From positions 176,309-240,308 of the forward strand of contig JAUIHS010000002.1 in NCBI GenBank assembly GCA_030432255.1: 64,000 nt of DNA, read 5' to 3'. Position numbers and translations under genes: made by a program. Below the pieces are notes generated by a model. That model was not told the DNA's origin and ran no database searches. It saw only the letters and a program-made list of their open reading frames with translations. The stretch comes from Phycisphaerae bacterium. Its GTDB lineage: Bacteria > Planctomycetota > Phycisphaerae > Phycisphaerales > UBA1924. Of this stretch, positions 27,758 through 36,066 are shown in pieces. Numbering within the stretch: the first letter of the stretch is position 1; every line of letters starts with the position of its first letter.

Positions 27758-28717
27758 ATGCCGACGATTGCCCTGTCACGTCCGCTTCCCGGGGAGTTCC
27801 ACGTTGCCGACGCCGATGTGCGTATCGGGCCCGAGCGCGGGTTCGCCTCACCGGCTGAACTGCATGAGTTCGTCGCGGGCGCTGAGGCGGTTGTCACGTG
27901 GGTCTCCGAGCGGGTTGACGATGCCTTTCTTGATGCCGCGGGTGCGCAGCTCAAGGTCGTGTCCAACTTTGCGGTCGGCTATGACAACATCGATGTCGAC
28001 GCGTGCCGTCGGCGCGGGATCGTCGTCACGAACACGCCGGATGCGGTGACCGAGGGGACCGCCGACATGGCGTGGGCTCTGCTGCTGGCGGCGGCGCGAC
28101 GCGTTGCTGAAGCGGATCCCTTTGTTCGTTCCGGTGCGTGGGCAGAGCATGGCATCCTCGGGCCGACGGAGTTCATCGGCCGCCCCCTGGCCGGAAGCAC
28201 GCTGCTGATCGTGGGCGCCGGGCGCATCGGATATGCCACAGCACTGCGGTCAATCGGCTGGGGCATGCGGGTGCTGTACGTCGCCCGGGGGCGCAAGCCG
28301 CAGTTTGAGTTCGCGCCCCTCAATGCGCAGCGTGTCGATCTCGACGCCGGTATGGCAGAAGCAGACTTCATCTCGGTGCACGTGCCGTTGACGAATGAGA
28401 CGCGGCATCTCATCGATGAACGGCGGCTGGCACTCGTCAAGCCCACGGCGGTCCTCGTGAGCACTGCGCGCGGGCCGGTGATTGACGAGGCGGCGCTCGC
28501 CGCGGCACTGCAGAAGGGTGATCTCTTTGCAGCCGGACTTGATGTCTTCGAGGATGAGCCGCGTGTGCATCCGGCGCTGGTGGGACTGCGCAACGCGGTG
28601 ATGACCCCCCACTGTGGCAGCGCGAACATCCGGAGTCGTGAGATGATGACGGAGTTGTGCGCCGCGAACATCAGCGCCGTCTTTGCGGGTCGTCCTCCTG
28701 TGACGCCGGTGCATTGA
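27758..28717 (+). CDS. D-2-hydroxyacid dehydrogenase, probable glyoxylate/hydroxypyruvate reductase type
   Basis: 319 residues. It reads SNFAVGYDNIDVDACRRRGIVVTNTPDAVTEGTADMAWALLLAAARR, the pattern of glyoxylate reductase/D-glycerate dehydrogenase. The nucleotide fold is LLIVGAGRIGYATA. Catalytic residues are arginine in STARGPVIDEAAL, glutamate in GLDVFEDEP and histidine in TPHCGSANIRSRE. It would interconvert glyoxylate/glycolate or hydroxypyruvate/glycerate with NAD(P)H in the cytoplasm. It differs clearly from the paralogue at 21019-22023. Confidence 0.88.
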   Translation: MPTIALSRPLPGEFHVADADVRIGPERGFASPAELHEFVAGAEAVVTWVSERVDDAFLDAAGAQLKVVSNFAVGYDNIDVDACRRRGIVVTNTPDAVTEGTADMAWALLLAAARRVAEADPFVRSGAWAEHGILGPTEFIGRPLAGSTLLIVGAGRIGYATALRSIGWGMRVLYVARGRKPQFEFAPLNAQRVDLDAGMAEADFISVHVPLTNETRHLIDERRLALVKPTAVLVSTARGPVIDEAALAAALQKGDLFAAGLDVFEDEPRVHPALVGLRNAVMTPHCGSANIRSREMMTELCAANISAVFAGRPPVTPVH

Positions 28718-28733
28718 CGTCACCAAAAGTGAA

Positions 28734-28760
28734 ACGCGGCCCCCTTTGAGGAGGCCGCGT
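28734..28760 (-). terminator. Terminator for the convergent thioredoxin-fold gene
   Basis: Stem acgcggcc/ggccgcgt (28734-28741 with 28753-28760). On the minus strand it is followed by a T-rich run (tttcactttt), so it best serves the 28793-30049 gene; it may also slow transcription from the plus side. Confidence 0.75.
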
Positions 28761-28792
28761 GTTCGGATGTCATGTTGTCGGCGACGATGGAA

Positions 28793-30049
28793 TCAGTGCG
28801 TCGCTTCAATCGCTTCGTTGAGCGTTTCGGTGAGGTGCGACTTCATGTTCTCGGAGAAGCCGATGTGCAGGTCGGCGATCTTGCCATCGAGTCCGATGAC
28901 CACGGAGTGTGGGATTCCGCCGACACCGAATTCCTGGGCGACCTTACCCTCGCGGTCCATCAGCACGTTGAGCGTGTAGTCCTTGCCGTCGAGGAACTTG
29001 TTGACCTTGTCATTGTCTTCCTGAAGGTTGACCGCGTAGAAGACGACGCCCTTGTCCTTGAAGGCGTTGGTGACTTCAACCATGGTCGGGAGGCCCTGGA
29101 TGCAGGGTCCACACCAGGTGGCCCAGAAGTCGAGGACGATGACCTTCTTGCCCTTGAGGGCTGCGAGGCTGACGGTGCCGCCGTCGAGCGACTCCAGTTC
29201 GAACATGGGGGCCTCGTCGCCTTCGACGAGCGGATCGACCGGTTCGGGCTGGCCGAGCAGCGCGGGGAGGGACGCGAACTTCTCGTCGCCCTCCGCCGGT
29301 GTGAACTTGAAAGTGTCCTCGGCGAGGTCTTCACCGAATGACCAGTCGGAGTAGGCATAGGAGATGTCGGCGGTCATGCCCGGCTGCAGGTACTCTGACA
29401 TGTCCGGAACAACCTTGGTGATTGAGGGCTCATCCCCCGCCCGGAACCACATGTCCGTGGGGACCTCCATCGTCATGCCGGGGCCGGCGCTCTTGGAGAT
29501 CATGAGCTTGATGTGGTGGTTGCTCTCGCCGTTCACATCCTCGGTGCCGAGGTACTCAGCGCTGTCGATGTCCTCGAGGTACTGGTCGATACCCTCGGAG
29601 TTCATGAGGCTGAGCACCATGAACATGGAGTCGGCGCCCTCCTTGAGCATCCGCATGTCCTTGTGGTCGATGACGCCCTGGAATGAGGACGGCGCTTCCG
29701 TTTCGACATACTTCCCGCTGATCTGCGGGGCGTCGATGTTCAGCCACATGTTGGCACCGTCGGAGATCACCACAAAGGAAGGTTGCGATCTGGACTTGGC
29801 GGAGAGGTGGAGCTTGTTGGGGCTCGCGGTCTTCAATTCGCACGCCATCTCCATGTCCTGGTTCCCGGCGGGTGACGAGATCGCGAACGTGTTCATCGAC
29901 CGACCGGAGATTGTGGTCTGCGCCGAATAAAACTCGGCGACTGACTCCAGCAACTCACGCGACTTGGTGTCAATCTCGCCTCCGAAGAGGGAGACGGGCA
30001 TGGCCACCGCCGCGGCGAGGACACTGGTACACATCATGGAGCGATTCAT
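28793..30049 (-). CDS. Exported TlpA/thioredoxin-fold protein with an N-terminal lipoprotein-carrier-like domain
   Basis: 418 residues, with AAAGGGA before the ATG. The signal peptide is followed by about 220 residues (RELLESVAEFYSAQTTISG to YAYSDW) that resemble the DUF2092/LolA-like half-barrel, a domain that may bind lipid. The C-terminal 140 residues are a TlpA/AhpC-type redoxin with FWATWCGPCIQGLP (active-site cysteines at about 313 and 316) and the cis-proline region GVGGIPHSVVIG. The two cysteines suggest disulfide exchange outside the cytoplasm. The pairing of these domains is common in planctomycetes but its substrate is unknown. Confidence 0.82.
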   Translation of the reverse strand: MNRSMMCTSVLAAAVAMPVSLFGGEIDTKSRELLESVAEFYSAQTTISGRSMNTFAISSPAGNQDMEMACELKTASPNKLHLSAKSRSQPSFVVISDGANMWLNIDAPQISGKYVETEAPSSFQGVIDHKDMRMLKEGADSMFMVLSLMNSEGIDQYLEDIDSAEYLGTEDVNGESNHHIKLMISKSAGPGMTMEVPTDMWFRAGDEPSITKVVPDMSEYLQPGMTADISYAYSDWSFGEDLAEDTFKFTPAEGDEKFASLPALLGQPEPVDPLVEGDEAPMFELESLDGGTVSLAALKGKKVIVLDFWATWCGPCIQGLPTMVEVTNAFKDKGVVFYAVNLQEDNDKVNKFLDGKDYTLNVLMDREGKVAQEFGVGGIPHSVVIGLDGKIADLHIGFSENMKSHLTETLNEAIEATH

Positions 30050-30325
30050 AGATCAGGTTCCCTTTCTGGTTCTGTCTTCTCTGGGTGCGGGTGACACGGG
30101 CTCCAAGCCCGGCCCTCCCTGTCGCAGCAGCGCCCGTCGGGGCGACCGGCACACCGCGTTATGTATGCAAACTCTGGAAACACCGTCGGCTATTCCAGAC
30201 CGTGCGTCGAACATCCATGCGTTGAGACGCGTTGAATACTGCCAGACCACCTCGTCCGGGGGATCGAAGCGGGCTGATGGCGTCCAAATGCATCCTACCG
30301 CCCAACCCCCGGCGCCGTTGCCGAC

Positions 30326-31861
30326 TTACGAACATGAACCGGATTTCAGCTTCTCCAGCAGCATCTGACGGACGGCCTTGGCATCTGCTTGGCCTCCACT
30401 GAGCTGCATGACCCCCCCGATCAGGCGCCCGACCGCAGCCATTTTGCCCATCTTAACATCAGCGACCGTCTTCTCATTGGCGGGGTCGGCAATCACCGCG
30501 TCACACCACGCGCCCAGTGCTCCGGTGTCGGTCACCTGTCGCAGGCCGAGTCGGTCCGCCGCCGCCGCGGGATCCTCGTCTGACTCGCACAGCGCCTCGA
30601 AGAGAGTATCGGCGCCCGACGAGCCGATTTCGTCGTTGAGCCGCAGGGCAGCGATGGCCCCCACCTGGTCGGCGGTGATCCCGAGGTCGCTGACGAGCAC
30701 CTCGCGTTCGTTCGCGAGGCGGAGTCCGACCTGCAGGACGAGGTTCGCGGCGGCCTTGCCGGCGACGTCGTGGGCGAGTCCGTGAGTCTCCGCCGCCCGG
30801 GTCGCTGCTTCGAAGAAGAGGCAGACCTCGCGCTCATCGACGAGCGCTTCGGCTTCGCGCGGTCCGAGTCCGAAGGTGCTCTCGTAGCGAGAGGCTCTCA
30901 GGTGCGGTACTTCGGGCAGGTCCCGGCGGATTTCGCTGACCCATTCCGGATCGATGGTCACCGGGAGGAGATCGGGGTCGGGGAAGTAGCGGTAATCGTG
31001 GGCGTCTTCCTTTTCACGCTGAAGGAAGGTGACAGCGCGCTGGTCATTCCAGCCGCGGGTGGACTTCATCCCGGCGCCCATTTCCAGTCCGTCATCGAGC
31101 CAGCGTTTCGGTTGTTCGCGAAGTTCATACTCGATGGCATCGCGTACGGCGCGGAAGGAGTTGAGGTTCTTGATCTCGACGACGGGTGTCTTCACGGTGC
31201 GTCCGTCATCGAGTGTGAGTTCGCAGTTGATGTTGGGCTCAAATCGCATGTGTCCCTTCTGCATGACGCCTTCGGTGACTCCGAGGAACCGGGCGGTGTT
31301 TCGGAGCATGCGTGAGAAGGCTTCGACCTGATCGGCTGATGTGAAGTCGGGCGCCGTGACGATCTCCAGGAGCGGGGTCCCGGCACGGTTCAGGTCGACG
31401 ATCGAGAAGTCGATGGACGTGCCGCCCGGGAGTTCGTGCAGGAGTTTGCCGGCGTCCTCTTCCAGGTGGGCGCGGATGATGCGGATCGGGTGTGTCGATC
31501 CATCGGGCATCTGGACATCGACATGTCCCTCGCCGCAGAGCGGTTGATCGTACTGGCTGATCTGGTAGCCCTTGGGCAGATCGGGATAGAAGTAGCTCTT
31601 GCGATCCCAGCGTGATTCGGTGGCGATCTCGCAGCCCAGTGCGAGGCCCATGCGGATGGAGAGTTCGATCGCATCACGGTTGAGGACGGGCAGTGCGCCG
31701 GGGAGTCCGAGGACCACGGGGTCGATCAGCGTATTCGGTTCCGGCTCCGGCGCCCCTGGATGAGCCATGCTGGCGACCCGGCTGAACATGCGTGTGCGCG
31801 TCGCGAGTTCGACATGGATCTCCAGACCGACAATCAGCGACGTCGAGACGATGGTGGGCAT
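30326..31861 (-). CDS. gatB: Aspartyl/glutamyl-tRNA(Asn/Gln) amidotransferase subunit B
   Basis: 511 residues. It is the kinase-like subunit of the GatCAB amidotransferase that converts misacylated Glu-tRNA(Gln) or Asp-tRNA(Asn). Signatures: VGLEIHVEL (start), GLPGALPVLN, KSYFYPDLPKGYQISQYDQP, GHMRFEPNINC and KEDAHDYRYFPDPDLLP, then a YqeY-like tail ending SGGQADAKAVRQMLLEKL. I use the ATG at 31861; the frame is open for another 139 codons but that part has no family similarity. No gatA or gatC is adjacent. Upstream lies a repeat island. Confidence 0.95.
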   Translation of the reverse strand: MPTIVSTSLIVGLEIHVELATRTRMFSRVASMAHPGAPEPEPNTLIDPVVLGLPGALPVLNRDAIELSIRMGLALGCEIATESRWDRKSYFYPDLPKGYQISQYDQPLCGEGHVDVQMPDGSTHPIRIIRAHLEEDAGKLLHELPGGTSIDFSIVDLNRAGTPLLEIVTAPDFTSADQVEAFSRMLRNTARFLGVTEGVMQKGHMRFEPNINCELTLDDGRTVKTPVVEIKNLNSFRAVRDAIEYELREQPKRWLDDGLEMGAGMKSTRGWNDQRAVTFLQREKEDAHDYRYFPDPDLLPVTIDPEWVSEIRRDLPEVPHLRASRYESTFGLGPREAEALVDEREVCLFFEAATRAAETHGLAHDVAGKAAANLVLQVGLRLANEREVLVSDLGITADQVGAIAALRLNDEIGSSGADTLFEALCESDEDPAAAADRLGLRQVTDTGALGAWCDAVIADPANEKTVADVKMGKMAAVGRLIGGVMQLSGGQADAKAVRQMLLEKLKSGSCS

Positions 31862-31872
31862 GCGATGAGTGT

Positions 31873-31948
31873 AGGGGATCGGGGTCTCTTCGGGCATGGG
31901 GAGCGGGGCATGGCAATCGATCCCGACTCTCGATTCCCTTCTCCCATC
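31873..31948. repeat. Heptameric repeat island (two arms) between gatB and the permease gene
   Basis: G-rich units (aggggat, cggggtc, then gcatggg, gagcggg, gcatggc) are followed by four phased C-rich units at 31921-31948 (tcccgac, tctcgat, tcccttc, tcccatc). The last unit touches the stop codon of the permease gene. Confidence 0.65.
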
Positions 31949-33033
31949 TATGTCCTGATGCCGCTCGTCAGCGCGATGGCGAAGGGCGCGAGGATGAGGC
32001 AGGGGATGAAGGCGCCCAGCCAGATGGGCAGGCCGGGGAAGATGGCGGAGGAACTCGCGGCTCCGGCGGCCAGGCCCAGCGCGCAGATTGGCGCGGCCTT
32101 CAGGGAGGCGCCTAGGAGTGGTTTCGGCGAGCGGAGCAGGAAGAAGGGGATGGCGACGATCAGTGTCAGGTACGCGCTGAGCAATCCACCGATCCGTCCC
32201 CAGCGGGCGCGCTCCAATCGATCCCGGTCCGAGTCGGGGAGGCTGGGCTGCTGAAGCATCTCGGAGATCTGTCGCCACGAGAGGTTCTGTCCGAAGCCTC
32301 GGACGTGCCGCACGCGGAACTGCATCGGGTCGAGGGGCGTCTCGATGCGCGCGATCGGCTCTTCTGCCTCACCGGACCTGAGCAACCATGCGTCGCCGTC
32401 CCACCGGGCTTCGTCGGCACGTGTGACGGTCGTCAATCGTCCTTCGTCGTCGGCCTCCCAGACATGGACGACGAGCATGCGCTGATTCACCTCGTCGAAC
32501 TCACGTGCGAGAAAGACGTGACCGGCGCCGTCGGGTGTGAGCGGCACCGGGAAGGCGACTGGTACGCGCTGCCCGCTGTCGCGCGGATCCCGGTTGAGCA
32601 GGTGCGCGATCTTCGGAATGATCAGTTCCTGGTTCACGCCCGCGATCACGATGAAGATCAGGCCGACGAACATCAGTGGCCGCATCGTGCGATGCAGGCT
32701 GATGCCGCTCGCCAGCAGGGCGACGAATTCACGGTGGCGGACGAGTTGCCAGCATGTGAAGCCCATTGCCGCCACGAGTACCACGCCGATCAGGTAATTG
32801 AAGAGCTGCAGGATTCGAGGCCACCACAGGTCGATGACGAGCATGGAGGTCAGCAGGACGTGACGGAACCCTGAGGTGGACCCGTCTTCCTCCGCGATCT
32901 GCTTTGCCGCCCTCGAGAACTCTTCGAGGTTGACGAAGAGGTCCACGACCACGACGAGTGAGAAGATGAGCAGCAGGAGCGCGAGCACGTTCCATGCATA
33001 GAGTCCGGCGATGTATCTGTTCAGTGTCTTCAT
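31948..33033 (-). CDS. LptF/LptG-family permease
   Basis: 361 residues, YjgP/YjgQ family, the usual length. Three N-terminal membrane segments (LNVLALLLLIFSLVVVV-type) with LASGISLHRTMRPLMFVGL, a periplasmic beta-jellyroll-like middle (GHVFLAREFDEVNQRMLVVHVWE), and three C-terminal segments. The family forms the membrane part of the LPS exporter LptB2FG, moving lipopolysaccharide from inner membrane to periplasm. It starts 19 bp after the partner permease gene at 33053-34711. Confidence 0.88.
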   Translation of the reverse strand: MKTLNRYIAGLYAWNVLALLLLIFSLVVVVDLFVNLEEFSRAAKQIAEEDGSTSGFRHVLLTSMLVIDLWWPRILQLFNYLIGVVLVAAMGFTCWQLVRHREFVALLASGISLHRTMRPLMFVGLIFIVIAGVNQELIIPKIAHLLNRDPRDSGQRVPVAFPVPLTPDGAGHVFLAREFDEVNQRMLVVHVWEADDEGRLTTVTRADEARWDGDAWLLRSGEAEEPIARIETPLDPMQFRVRHVRGFGQNLSWRQISEMLQQPSLPDSDRDRLERARWGRIGGLLSAYLTLIVAIPFFLLRSPKPLLGASLKAAPICALGLAAGAASSSAIFPGLPIWLGAFIPCLILAPFAIALTSGIRT

Positions 33034-33052
33034 GACTTCAACTCAGTTCACA

Positions 33053-34711
33053 TCAATGCCGGCACAACTGCCGATACTCCAGGGTCAGGACGACGAGGAG
33101 CATGGCCACGCCGCCCCAGAGCAGGTAGAGACCTCCCGATCCCGTCTGTGACGCGAGGCTCTGGCCGGCGCCGATGGTGACCATCGCGATGGTTGCCGGG
33201 AAGAAGCCCCACATGTAGACCTGGAGCGGAAGGCTGTCGCCGCGCCGCATTCCCACGATCGCGCCGAGTACGACCATGAGGACACAGGTCAGCGACATCG
33301 CCACCCTCTCGTGCATTTTGCTGACGACCTCGTTGCGCGTGTCATCAACGCGTTGCTTGAGCTTGGCGCGGACGTTCCGGATGCGATCGGCCTGTTCGGT
33401 CTCCAGGCCCTGCACGGAGTCGCGTGCTGCGATGATCAACTCATCCAGAGGCATGGATTCCAGTTCAGGGCGCACCGGTTCCGCGACGACGATGGCGCTG
33501 CGGATCAGCACCTCCCGCTCGACGTCCGCTGCCCGTCCGTCGGGGTCAATCGTGACCACGTTCTCAAGTCGGAGCACGAGCGGGGTTCCCGAGGATCCGC
33601 CCTCGTGCTCACCGTGTTCGATCCAGATGCGGCGCGCCCGTTGAATCTGGCGTGTGCCGTCGGGCCGTGTGGTCTCCAGTTCGATGGGAGTCGCGACGCC
33701 GCGTGAAAGAACGGACCAGCCACCCTCCATGCGCGCCAGGTCGCGTCCCCGGAGGACCATCTGCTCGACGCCGCCGCGAACCATGCGGACGTTCTCTCGC
33801 GCGCGCAGCGACGCCTGGATGTGTCGCATGGTCTCCAGTCGTCTGATTTCGTGGACGAGAGACAGGCGTGTCAGGTTGATCTTCTCGTACAACTCCGGCT
33901 TCCTGAGAATCGCGTTCAGTTCTTCGAATGACTTGAACTTCGGATCATCCCGGAACGCGGAAGGGATCGAGATCCCGACGGTCGTCATCCCTTCGGCTTC
34001 GACATCTCCTCCCGGGAGTGCGCCGGTAGCGTTGCGGAAATCGAGTTGCACGCTGGCGCCGCCATCATCTTCGTGCCGGAAGAAGGCCCGCACCTCGTCG
34101 GCATAGAGGTAGCCCTGCAACTCGCCGGACTTCTCCTGTTCGACGGCGAGCACGCCCTGCAGCACCAGGCGCTCGAAGGCACCCATGCTCGGGTCCGGGC
34201 CGGCCGGCACGGCCTTCGTCGCCAGCACTTCCCACCCCGAACGATCAAAGCCGAGGCTCTCACCCTCCTCAACCTTCGCGATCACCATGCGAATCACGTC
34301 GCGCGTCAGAAGCATCTCCATCTGACGCAGGAATCGCGGCATCACGCGATCGGACAATCCGAGGACGGCACCGCCCAACACGATCCCGATGACGATGGCG
34401 GGTGTGAGCAGTTGACGATGACCGATGCCGCCCGCCATGGCGGCCTTGGCTTCGTTGTCGGTGGCGAAACGGTAGAAGACGATCGTCGCTGCGAAGCCGG
34501 CCGCGAAGGGGAGCGCGAACTGGAGCATGGGGACGAAGGCAAGGACCATGAGCTTGAGGGCGTCGACGGGTCCGATCTGGCCGTCAGCGAGAGGTTTCAC
34601 GGCCACGGCGAATGCGATGAGGACCTCGAGCGCGACCGTCGCGAAGAGCAGCGACTTCAGGAGGTCGGCCGAGAGCATGCGAAACAGAAGCCGGGGAAAA
34701 CGTCGTCCCAT
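33053..34711 (-). CDS. LptF/LptG-family permease, enlarged periplasmic region
   Basis: 552 residues, against about 360 in most LptF/LptG. Membrane topology is conserved: N-terminal segments LLFATVALEVLIAFAVAV and MLQFALPFAAGFAATIVFY, the motif FATDNEAKAAMAGGIGHRQLL, and C-terminal segments after a long periplasmic middle. The extra length is in that middle, which includes a helical stretch (ARDSVQGLETEQADRIRNVRAKLKQRV) predicted to be coiled-coil. It pairs with 31948-33033, as LptF pairs with LptG, which supports an outer membrane with LPS or a related lipid. Which of the two is LptF is not decided. Confidence 0.85.
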   Translation of the reverse strand: MGRRFPRLLFRMLSADLLKSLLFATVALEVLIAFAVAVKPLADGQIGPVDALKLMVLAFVPMLQFALPFAAGFAATIVFYRFATDNEAKAAMAGGIGHRQLLTPAIVIGIVLGGAVLGLSDRVMPRFLRQMEMLLTRDVIRMVIAKVEEGESLGFDRSGWEVLATKAVPAGPDPSMGAFERLVLQGVLAVEQEKSGELQGYLYADEVRAFFRHEDDGGASVQLDFRNATGALPGGDVEAEGMTTVGISIPSAFRDDPKFKSFEELNAILRKPELYEKINLTRLSLVHEIRRLETMRHIQASLRARENVRMVRGGVEQMVLRGRDLARMEGGWSVLSRGVATPIELETTRPDGTRQIQRARRIWIEHGEHEGGSSGTPLVLRLENVVTIDPDGRAADVEREVLIRSAIVVAEPVRPELESMPLDELIIAARDSVQGLETEQADRIRNVRAKLKQRVDDTRNEVVSKMHERVAMSLTCVLMVVLGAIVGMRRGDSLPLQVYMWGFFPATIAMVTIGAGQSLASQTGSGGLYLLWGGVAMLLVVLTLEYRQLCRH

Positions 34712-34928
34712 ATCGGGCGTATCCTCGCGGCTCAGACCCGCAGCGGCAACCGGCCCGCTTTCCGGACGCCCTGGCGGGCCGCCTGCGCCGGTTGGCTCGA
34801 AGAAATGGCGGCGTCGTCACGATGCTGGCCGGCTGGAGCGGCGGGATGGGCGGATCGCATTCGATGATCCATGAGGAAGTACATCAACGGCAGGCCCGAT
34901 GGCTGCCGCGGCGATCGGACACGACACC

Positions 34929-35399
34929 ATGCGAGCGACCCTGATCCATCCTGCTGCCTCTCCTCGATATCGGAGCCGCCGTCGCGGCTTCTCGCTGATC
35001 GAGTCCTTGATCGCCACGACCATCCTTGGCGTGGTGACGCTGGCCTTGGCATCGGCGATGGCCACGGCCCAGAAGCTTTCGTTCGAGGGGCAGAAGCGCA
35101 TGCTGGCGAGCATTGCGGCGAGCGACCTGATGGCGGAGTTCACGACCGTGGCCTACGAGGACCTCGATACGTATGACGGTCGGGTGGAGGAGACGGGCCT
35201 GATGCTGACGCTTGACGGCCACAGCTATCCCGACTCCTTCTGGACCATCGGACGGCGTACGACGGTCGCGGAGGAGACGATCTGGCAGGAGCAACTCGAG
35301 ATTGCCATCGATGGTTCAATGATCACGGTCACGACATTCGACTCCGAGGCGGATCTCGCGGTGGTGCAACTCTTCATTCCGGAGCCCACTGATCCATGA
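34929..35399 (+). CDS. Type II secretion/pilus-like pseudopilin (GspI-type)
   Basis: 156 residues from the ATG at 34929; an ATG at 34899 would add ten residues. The prepilin signal RRRG|FSLIESLIATTILGVVTLALASAMATAQ has the glycine cleavage site, Glu+5 and a long hydrophobic helix. The C-terminal part is short and beta-rich. Order and overlap (ATGA with the next gene) point to a minor pseudopilin set H/I/J/K. No secretion ATPase, secretin or prepilin peptidase is in the window. Confidence 0.75.
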   Translation: MRATLIHPAASPRYRSRRRGFSLIESLIATTILGVVTLALASAMATAQKLSFEGQKRMLASIAASDLMAEFTTVAYEDLDTYDGRVEETGLMLTLDGHSYPDSFWTIGRRTTVAEETIWQEQLEIAIDGSMITVTTFDSEADLAVVQLFIPEPTDP

Positions 35400-36025
35400 T
35401 GCGTCATCGTTCGGCAACCCGACGCGGCCTCGTGCTGGCCGAACTGCTCATCGGCGTGGCGATCACGGCGGTGATCGGCATGGCGGTGGCGACGACGCTC
35501 ATCTCGGTGAGCCAGGGGCTGTCGCATTCCCGAGAGGCGCGGAGCGCGCTGCAGCGGGCGTTCGCGGCTCACTCACGCGTGCGCGCCTACTTCGATCCGG
35601 GCCTGTGTGTCCTCGATGCGCAGGACAAGGTCGGTTTTGCGTTCTGGCTGCACGACGGCCGCTCGAATGGTATCTGCAACCTGCTAGAACTGCGCATCTT
35701 CTGGTTCGACCGGGACGAGGGCACGATCACCGTGGAGTGGGTCGAGTTTCCGGAGGAGTGGGATGACGACACGGTCACGGCGAACGACATTCCGCTCGAC
35801 GACGGCACTGACTACTTCGGGGAGATGATCAAGATGCGCGAACTCGGCCGGACGAGCGAGGCGCGGCTGGTGGATGGACTTCGTGACGTCCTGCTCTCGT
35901 ACGACACGGTCTCCGTCAAGGACGCCGAGCGACTTCGCCTGATGATCGAGGTTGAACTCAATGAAGAGGAGGCCCACGAGGTCCTCACATCTCTTGCCCT
36001 TCCCAATCACCGCGTTCCCGACTGA
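35396..36025 (+). CDS. Pseudopilin (GspJ-type)
   Basis: 209 residues. The prepilin-like N-terminus TRRG|LVLAELLIGVAITAVIGMAVATTLISVSQGL keeps Gly-1 and Glu+5. The rest is a globular domain rich in aspartate and glutamate, with two cysteines near 85-95. It overlaps the preceding gene by 4 bp and is followed 41 bp later by the GspK-like gene. Confidence 0.72.
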   Translation: MMRHRSATRRGLVLAELLIGVAITAVIGMAVATTLISVSQGLSHSREARSALQRAFAAHSRVRAYFDPGLCVLDAQDKVGFAFWLHDGRSNGICNLLELRIFWFDRDEGTITVEWVEFPEEWDDDTVTANDIPLDDGTDYFGEMIKMRELGRTSEARLVDGLRDVLLSYDTVSVKDAERLRLMIEVELNEEEAHEVLTSLALPNHRVPD

Positions 36026-36066
36026 GTGCCGACACGACAACTGAAGACCTGGACCGATCAATCTTC

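Noticed and set aside
30050..30325. 276-bp gap between gatB and the thioredoxin-fold gene as an RNA gene
   Set aside because: Only a short hairpin (cgggcttggagcccg) and no tRNA or riboswitch signature; taken as promoter and leader region.
31862..32278. 139-codon N-terminal extension of gatB
   Set aside because: It overlaps the permease gene and the heptamer island and has no GatB similarity; GatB begins VGLEIHVEL shortly after the ATG at 31861.
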